Source: Chryseobacterium gleum (GTDB lineage: Bacteria > Bacteroidota > Bacteroidia > Flavobacteriales_D > Crocinitomicaceae). From it: a DNA stretch of 10,565 nt. The notes beneath the pieces were generated by a model that was given only the letters and a program-made list of their open reading frames with translations, was not told the DNA's origin and did no database searches. Location of the stretch: contig CALPUT020000055.1 in assembly GCA_943326825.2 (NCBI GenBank), forward strand, positions 1-10,565. The letters are read 5' to 3'. Positions 7,385 to 10,565 of the stretch are shown here, in pieces; the first letter of the stretch is position 1; each line of letters begins with the position of its first letter. The translations under genes were made by a program, and so were the position numbers.

Positions 7385-7752
7385 GCTTTAATATTTTCTA
7401 AAAGTCGATCAAGATTTGGGTTTGTCGTTAATGAATCATTACCAATAACTAATATATTTTTACAATCATTACGTTCAAGCCAGAATGTGAAGTTAGATAC
7501 AGCTACATTTAGTGTTCCGTTGATATCTAATTTTTGAACAGGTTTTTGTTTTTTATCAAAGATGTCTCGAAGTTCATTTGAATCTTTATCAATGCTTTGG
7601 TTCTCAGTGAAAATTATTAGTCCATCTATTTCATTTTCTTGTCCAATATGTTTTTTAAATTCACTAATTTCAATATGAGAATTTAAAATCCAGTTTGAAA
7701 TATGTTTTGAAAATTTTGAATCTGGTAATAAATAAATGTTGTCTACTTTCAT
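7381..7752 (-). CDS. Protein of unknown function, 123 residues, downstream of arginine decarboxylase
   Basis: I choose the ATG at 7752-7750 (M-K-V-D-N), giving 123 residues; a TTG two codons further upstream is also in frame but less likely. There is no signal peptide or membrane segment, so the product should be cytoplasmic. Visible blocks are I-D-G-L-I-I-F-T-E (a buried strand), L-N-V-A-V-S-N-F-T-F-W-L-E-R (amphipathic helix) and N-I-L-V-I-G-N-D-S-L (strand and turn), together suggesting a small alpha/beta fold. I recognise no family and see no catalytic signature. It lies in the same direction as arginine decarboxylase, 117 bases downstream, but has its own promoter candidate at 7800-7807. 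Its 3' end meets the end of the DUF4920 remnant tail to tail, and I see no terminator for it. Confidence 0.75.
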   Translation of the reverse strand: MKVDNIYLLPDSKFSKHISNWILNSHIEISEFKKHIGQENEIDGLIIFTENQSIDKDSNELRDIFDKKQKPVQKLDINGTLNVAVSNFTFWLERNDCKNILVIGNDSLTTNPNLDRLLENIKA

Positions 7753-7799
7753 TTTCAATTTTTAAAGAAATACGAATTTGTATTTTTTTTATTGTTTTG

Positions 7800-7807
7800 C
7801 AAAAATA
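7800..7807 (-). promoter_or_regulatory. Candidate -7 promoter element (TATTTTTG) for the 123-residue protein gene
   Basis: The minus strand reads TATTTTTG, an exact match to TAnnTTTG, 47 bases upstream of the chosen ATG. A perfect 12-base palindrome lies where the -33 element would be. Confidence 0.5.
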
Positions 7808-7821
7808 CTTTTTTAAGCTAA

Positions 7822-7833
7822 TAAACTAGTTTA
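7822..7833. promoter_or_regulatory. Perfect palindrome TAAACTAGTTTA, possible operator
   Basis: This 12-base sequence equals its own reverse complement. It covers the expected -33 region, 14 bases upstream of the TATTTTTG element, so a bound dimeric regulator could block or help RNA polymerase there. In AT-rich DNA such a palindrome can arise by chance, so this is only a candidate. Confidence 0.3.
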
Positions 7834-7869
7834 ATTGTTAGTTATTTTAAACAAAATACAATTAAATAC

Positions 7870-9261
7870 TTAGTATCCTAGAATTTTTAAATAATCAGCT
7901 GCGGTTTGTTCTTCAGAAAATAATTCTGTTTTTAACTTACCATTTTCATCTCTCCTAATCAGAAGATGCTTAGGTTCTGGGATTAAGCAGTGTTTTAGGC
8001 CGCCGAAACCACCAATTGTTTCTTGGTAAGCGCCTGTATTGAAGAAACCAATGTACATCGGTTTGTTCTTGTCAAATTTTGGGAGGTAAATCGCATTTGA
8101 ATGTTGTTCAGAGTTGTAATAATCATCGCTATCGCATGTTAGTCCGCCTAAAAGTACTCTTTCGTAATCATCATTCCATCTATTAATAGGAAGCATTATG
8201 AAGCGTTGATTGATGGCCCAAGTATCAGGAAGATTAGTCATGAAAGAAGAATCAATCATATTCCATTTTTCCCTGTCGTTTTGTTGTTTTTGATGGAGTA
8301 CACTAAAAATTGCTCCTCCACTTTCTCCAACTGTAAAAGACCCAAATTCTGTTACAATATTCGGTTCTTCAATATCATTGTCCATGCATACTTTTTTAAC
8401 CTGAGTTAAAATTTCACGAACCATATATGAATAGTCAAAATCAAATGCTAAAGATTTTTTGATAGGAAATCCACCGCCAATATTTAAATGATCTAGTGTT
8501 GGGCAAACCTTTTTAAGGTTACAATAGATTCTAAGTAATTTAGTTAATTCATTCCAATAGTATGAAGTGTCATTAATTCCTGTGTTAATGAAAAAATGAA
8601 GCATTTTCACAGAAACACGAGGATTGTCTTGAACCATCGATTTATAAAAAGGAATGATCTCACGGTAACGAATGCCTAGGCGAGAAGTATAAAACTCAAA
8701 TTTAGGTTCTTCTTCAGAGGCAATTCTAATACCAATATTTAATTCTTTATCTGTTGCGTCTAATAATAGTTGAAGTTCTTGAATATTATCAACAACAGGC
8801 ATTACATTTAAATCAGTGTTTTCAATCAGCCAGGCTATATTTTCAACGTATTTATCTGTTTTGAATCCATTACAAATAACAAATTTACCAGAAGCTAATT
8901 TACCAGAAGCATATAAGTTTTTTACAATATCAATATCGAATGCAGAAGATGTCTCAATGTGAACATCATTTTTCATGACTTCATCCAAAACGAAAGAGAA
9001 ATGTGAACTTTTAGTACAATAAGAATAATGGTAATTCCCACTGTAACCCAAATTATGCATCGCTTCTCTGAACCACCCTTTTGCACGTTGAATATTGTTT
9101 GATATTTGAGGTAAATAATTGAATTTTAATGGCGTCCCATGTTCTTCAATAAGTCGCATCAAATCGATGCCATGGAAAAATAAACGATCTTCTCTTAAAT
9201 TGAATTCATCTTGAGGGAAGTCAAATGTTTGGTCAATTAAATCAATGTATTTAGTTCTCAT
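7870..9261 (-). CDS. speA: Arginine decarboxylase, PLP-dependent, short flavobacterial type
   Basis: The enzyme removes CO2 from arginine to give agmatine, the first step of polyamine synthesis by that route, in the cytoplasm. The 463 residues show the alanine-racemase-like barrel and beta-domain layout of this PLP family: Lys84 in Y-C-T-K-S-S as the PLP Schiff-base lysine, H-I-E-T-S-S-A-F-D at 101-109, His222 in L-H-F-F-I-N-T-G, the Gly run I-G-G-G-F at 261-265, Glu305 in T-E-F-G-S-F, the catalytic Cys376-Asp377 in L-T-C-D-S-D-D, and Tyr412 in N-T-G-A-Y-Q. It is far shorter than E. coli SpeA (658 residues) but matches closely, to my recollection, proteins annotated as arginine decarboxylase in Flavobacterium. 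T-E-F-G-S-F replaces the usual E-P-G-R. Substrate is inferred from the family; lysine, ornithine or another basic substrate cannot be excluded. It starts 21 bases after the ArsC-like gene and probably shares its transcript. No agmatinase gene is visible. Confidence 0.88.
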   Translation of the reverse strand: MRTKYIDLIDQTFDFPQDEFNLREDRLFFHGIDLMRLIEEHGTPLKFNYLPQISNNIQRAKGWFREAMHNLGYSGNYHYSYCTKSSHFSFVLDEVMKNDVHIETSSAFDIDIVKNLYASGKLASGKFVICNGFKTDKYVENIAWLIENTDLNVMPVVDNIQELQLLLDATDKELNIGIRIASEEEPKFEFYTSRLGIRYREIIPFYKSMVQDNPRVSVKMLHFFINTGINDTSYYWNELTKLLRIYCNLKKVCPTLDHLNIGGGFPIKKSLAFDFDYSYMVREILTQVKKVCMDNDIEEPNIVTEFGSFTVGESGGAIFSVLHQKQQNDREKWNMIDSSFMTNLPDTWAINQRFIMLPINRWNDDYERVLLGGLTCDSDDYYNSEQHSNAIYLPKFDKNKPMYIGFFNTGAYQETIGGFGGLKHCLIPEPKHLLIRRDENGKLKTELFSEEQTAADYLKILGY

Positions 9262-9282
9262 TCTTAACTACAACTTATTATA

Positions 9283-9636
9283 TTATTTTATGAAATCGAT
9301 AATCAAAGATGGGGGTCTTCCAATTACCGCTTTATTATTTGTTATAACGATAGGACGTTCAATTAGTTTCGGATTTTCGGATAAAACTGAAAGTATTTGA
9401 TCGTTCGTTAAATTTTTATCTTTGATTAATGTTTTGTATTCGTCTTCACCTTTTCGCACAAGCTCTATAGGACTGATAGCTAAAAGTGTTATTAAATTTT
9501 TCAATTCTTTGATTCCAGGCGTGTCTTTTAAATATTCTTTTATTGAAAATGTTTTACCTGATTCTTCTAAAATAGCAATTACTTCTCTACTTTTTGAGCA
9601 TCTCGGGTTATGGTAAACAATAATTTCTTTTTCCAT
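9283..9636 (-). CDS. arsC: ArsC-family (glutaredoxin-type arsenate reductase-like) protein
   Basis: Members of this thioredoxin-fold family reduce arsenate to arsenite using glutathione or glutaredoxin, or act as Spx/YffB-like proteins with other roles. The 117 residues match the usual length. The active-site loop is H-N-P-R-C-S-K-S-R with Cys13, and the three arginines that bind the oxyanion in E. coli ArsC have counterparts: Arg61 in E-L-V-R-K-G, Arg94 in L-I-E-R-P-I, and Arg107 in I-G-R-P-P. The conserved set favours real arsenate reductase chemistry, but no arsenite exporter or ArsR regulator lies nearby, so a housekeeping redox role is equally possible. It is the first gene of a likely two-gene unit with arginine decarboxylase and has, unusually for this window, a good Shine-Dalgarno sequence. 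Confidence 0.88.
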   Translation of the reverse strand: MEKEIIVYHNPRCSKSREVIAILEESGKTFSIKEYLKDTPGIKELKNLITLLAISPIELVRKGEDEYKTLIKDKNLTNDQILSVLSENPKLIERPIVITNNKAVIGRPPSLIIDFIK

Positions 9637-9643
9637 TTAAATT

Positions 9644-9651
9644 CTCCCTTT
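9644..9651 (-). promoter_or_regulatory. Strong Shine-Dalgarno sequence AAAGGGAG before the ArsC-like gene
   Basis: AAAGGGAG lies 7 bases before the ATG at 9636-9634. It supports that start codon and stands out because the other genes here lack such a site, as is usual in Bacteroidota. Confidence 0.6.
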
Positions 9652-9677
9652 ACTTAGATTTTAAAGCTTATTTTTTG

Positions 9678-9685
9678 CAAATGTA
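9678..9685 (-). promoter_or_regulatory. Candidate -7 promoter element (TACATTTG) for the ArsC-like/arginine decarboxylase unit
   Basis: The minus strand reads TACATTTG, an exact match to TAnnTTTG, 41 bases upstream of the ArsC-like ATG. No good -33 TTG is seen at the normal spacing. Confidence 0.5.
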
Positions 9686-9916
9686 TTATTAATTCAGCAA
9701 TTAATTTTACACATTAATGAAGAATTAATATAAAATTTAAGTGTTATAAACTGAATTCTATTTCTAAATGAAGGTTGATTGTTGAAAACTGTGTTCTGAA
9801 GCACTCTAAATTGAGTTTAAAAGGCTTAAAAATCAAATAGTTTTAATATTTTAACGAATAAGCATGAATGTATGAATAACTACTTTATATTTTTTTAAAG
9901 TTACCTTATTTTTTCT

Positions 9917-9924
9917 TAAATTTG
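9917..9924 (+). promoter_or_regulatory. Candidate -7 promoter element (TAAATTTG) for the alpha-oxoamine synthase family gene
   Basis: TAAATTTG matches TAnnTTTG exactly, and TTTA at 9894-9897, with a 19-base spacer, is one base away from the -33 element TTTG. The implied leader before the ATG at 10020 is about 90 bases long and contains the near-palindrome at 9969-9983. Confidence 0.55.
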
Positions 9925-10019
9925 TGGTCGTTAAAAAGGCTGTTAAATCAGCTATAATAAACATAAAGTTATCAAATTGATAATTTACAGAAATTGTATA
10001 ATTAAAGTTAATATTTAAG

Positions 10020-10565
10020 ATGAATTTATTAGACAAACTAAAGACAAGACTTGGACCTCTAGGAGATCATGCACATTATTCTCATGGTTATTACACTTAT
10101 CCAAGATTGGAAGGGGAAATCGGAACAAGAATGATTTTCAATGGTGAGGAGAAGTTAGTATGGAGTTTGAATAATTACTTAGGATTAGCAAATCACCCTG
10201 AGGTTCGTAAAGCGGACGAAGAAGGTACTCGTAAATATGGCTTAGCTTACCCAATGGGAGCTCGTATGATGAGTGGTAATACAACTTTACACGAACAATT
10301 TGAATCAGAAATTGCAACGTTTTTAGATAAAGAAGATGCTTTCTTGATGAATTTCGGTTATCAAGGAATGGTTTCTATTATTGATGCAATCGTTGATCGT
10401 CATGATGTGATTGTTTATGATGGTGAATCTCATGCTTGTATTATTGATGGTATGCGTCTTCACTTAGGTAAACGTTTTGTTTTCAAACACAATGATGTTG
10501 AAGATTGTGAAAAACAATTAGAAAGAGCACAAAAAATCGTTGCTGAAACAGGAGGTGCAATTTTA
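10020..10565 (+). CDS. PLP-dependent alpha-oxoamine synthase family enzyme (glycine C-acetyltransferase / 8-amino-7-oxononanoate synthase-like), 5' part
   Basis: The first 182 residues are visible and the frame is open at the window edge; full members have roughly 400. This fold-type I PLP family condenses an amino acid with an acyl-CoA and releases CO2; members make 2-amino-3-oxobutyrate, 8-amino-7-oxononanoate, 5-aminolevulinate or 3-ketosphinganine. Visible marks are N-N-Y-L-G-L at 51-56, A-R-M-M-S-G-N-T-T-L-H-E-Q-F-E at 81-95 (the family's G-T-x-x-x-H-x-x-L-E region with His91), N-F-G-Y-Q-G at 111-116, and D-G-E-S-H-A-C at 134-140 with His138, which stacks on the PLP ring in relatives. 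The PLP lysine lies beyond the window. The N-terminal block G-P-L-G-D-H-A-H-Y-S-H-G-Y resembles a Bacteroidota clade whose substrate I do not know, so no gene symbol is given. The ATG at 10020 has no Shine-Dalgarno sequence. A promoter candidate lies at 9917-9924. Confidence 0.88.
   Translation, partial: MNLLDKLKTRLGPLGDHAHYSHGYYTYPRLEGEIGTRMIFNGEEKLVWSLNNYLGLANHPEVRKADEEGTRKYGLAYPMGARMMSGNTTLHEQFESEIATFLDKEDAFLMNFGYQGMVSIIDAIVDRHDVIVYDGESHACIIDGMRLHLGKRFVFKHNDVEDCEKQLERAQKIVAETGGAIL

Larger units (their letters stand above)
9637..10019. other. Divergent intergenic region, 383 bases, regulatory
   Basis: This gap separates the minus-strand ArsC-like gene from the plus-strand PLP enzyme. It holds one promoter candidate for each direction (9678-9685 and 9917-9924), about 230 bases apart, and a near-palindrome TTATCAAATTGATAA at 9969-9983 in the plus-strand leader. 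I find no tRNA, recognisable riboswitch or convincing small gene in it. An open frame of 61 codons on the minus strand (10036-9851) overlaps the start of the PLP gene and has no protein-like features. Confidence 0.6.

Noticed and set aside
7832..7864. Inverted repeat TAATTGT...ACAATTA downstream of the arginine decarboxylase stop, as a terminator
   Set aside because: The 7-base arms are AT-rich and 19 bases apart, with no T-run after them, so it is too weak to call.
8206..8409. Plus-strand open frame of 67 codons inside the arginine decarboxylase gene
   Set aside because: The opposite strand carries conserved catalytic residues through this stretch, so this frame is a shadow.
9422..9616. Plus-strand open frame of 64 codons inside the ArsC-like gene
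   Set aside because: It is antisense to the ArsC-like gene with its conserved Cys and Arg residues.
9851..10036. Minus-strand open frame of 61 codons in the divergent region
   Set aside because: It overlaps the start of the PLP enzyme and its promoter, has low-complexity AT-driven composition and no start signal.
1..10565. A defence island, secondary-metabolite cluster or mobile element
   Set aside because: No transposase, integrase, nuclease-effector pair, reverse transcriptase, toxin-antitoxin pair or terminal repeats are visible; the genes are housekeeping or envelope types.

Overview
The window is low-GC DNA from a member of Bacteroidota, most likely order Flavobacteriales. The evidence is an outer-membrane barrel of the DUF5723 type carrying thrombospondin-type-3 repeats, secreted proteins with signal peptides ending in F-S-Q or N-A-Q, exact copies of the Bacteroidota -7 promoter element TAnnTTTG upstream of several genes, near absence of Shine-Dalgarno sequences, and a short (463-residue) arginine decarboxylase of the flavobacterial type. 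Genus cannot be fixed from the sequence alone.

Left half (1-6464, all minus strand). Reading in transcription order from the right: rnhB (ribonuclease HII), an 80-base gap, a 723-residue inner-membrane-anchored protein of unknown function with a beta-propeller-like C-terminal part, a 61-base gap with a promoter candidate and a hairpin, a 538-residue lipoprotein of unknown function, a 19-base gap, and an outer-membrane protein (DUF5723 barrel plus at least six 27-residue calcium-binding-type repeats) that runs off the left edge. The last two are very probably one envelope operon.

Middle (6565-7752). A small secreted protein of unknown function on the plus strand ends in a textbook intrinsic terminator. 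Directly behind it lies the clearest unusual item in the window: a decayed DUF4920 gene, recognisable across all three plus-strand frames, with three nonsense codons and three single-base deletions and no intact 5' end. Its tail abuts a convergent minus-strand gene for a 123-residue protein of unknown function, which has its own promoter candidate.

Right part (7870-10565). An ArsC-family protein and a PLP-dependent arginine decarboxylase form a minus-strand pair separated by 21 bases. A 383-base divergent regulatory region follows, holding promoter candidates in both directions, and then the first 182 residues of a plus-strand PLP-dependent alpha-oxoamine synthase family enzyme that runs off the right edge.

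Taken together this is mostly ordinary chromosomal housekeeping and envelope DNA. I see no mobile element, CRISPR array, tRNA, rRNA or defence system. The points worth a second look are the DUF4920 pseudogene, a perfect sliding-clamp-binding type tail on ribonuclease HII, the uncharacterised envelope operon, and the ArsC-like/arginine decarboxylase pairing.
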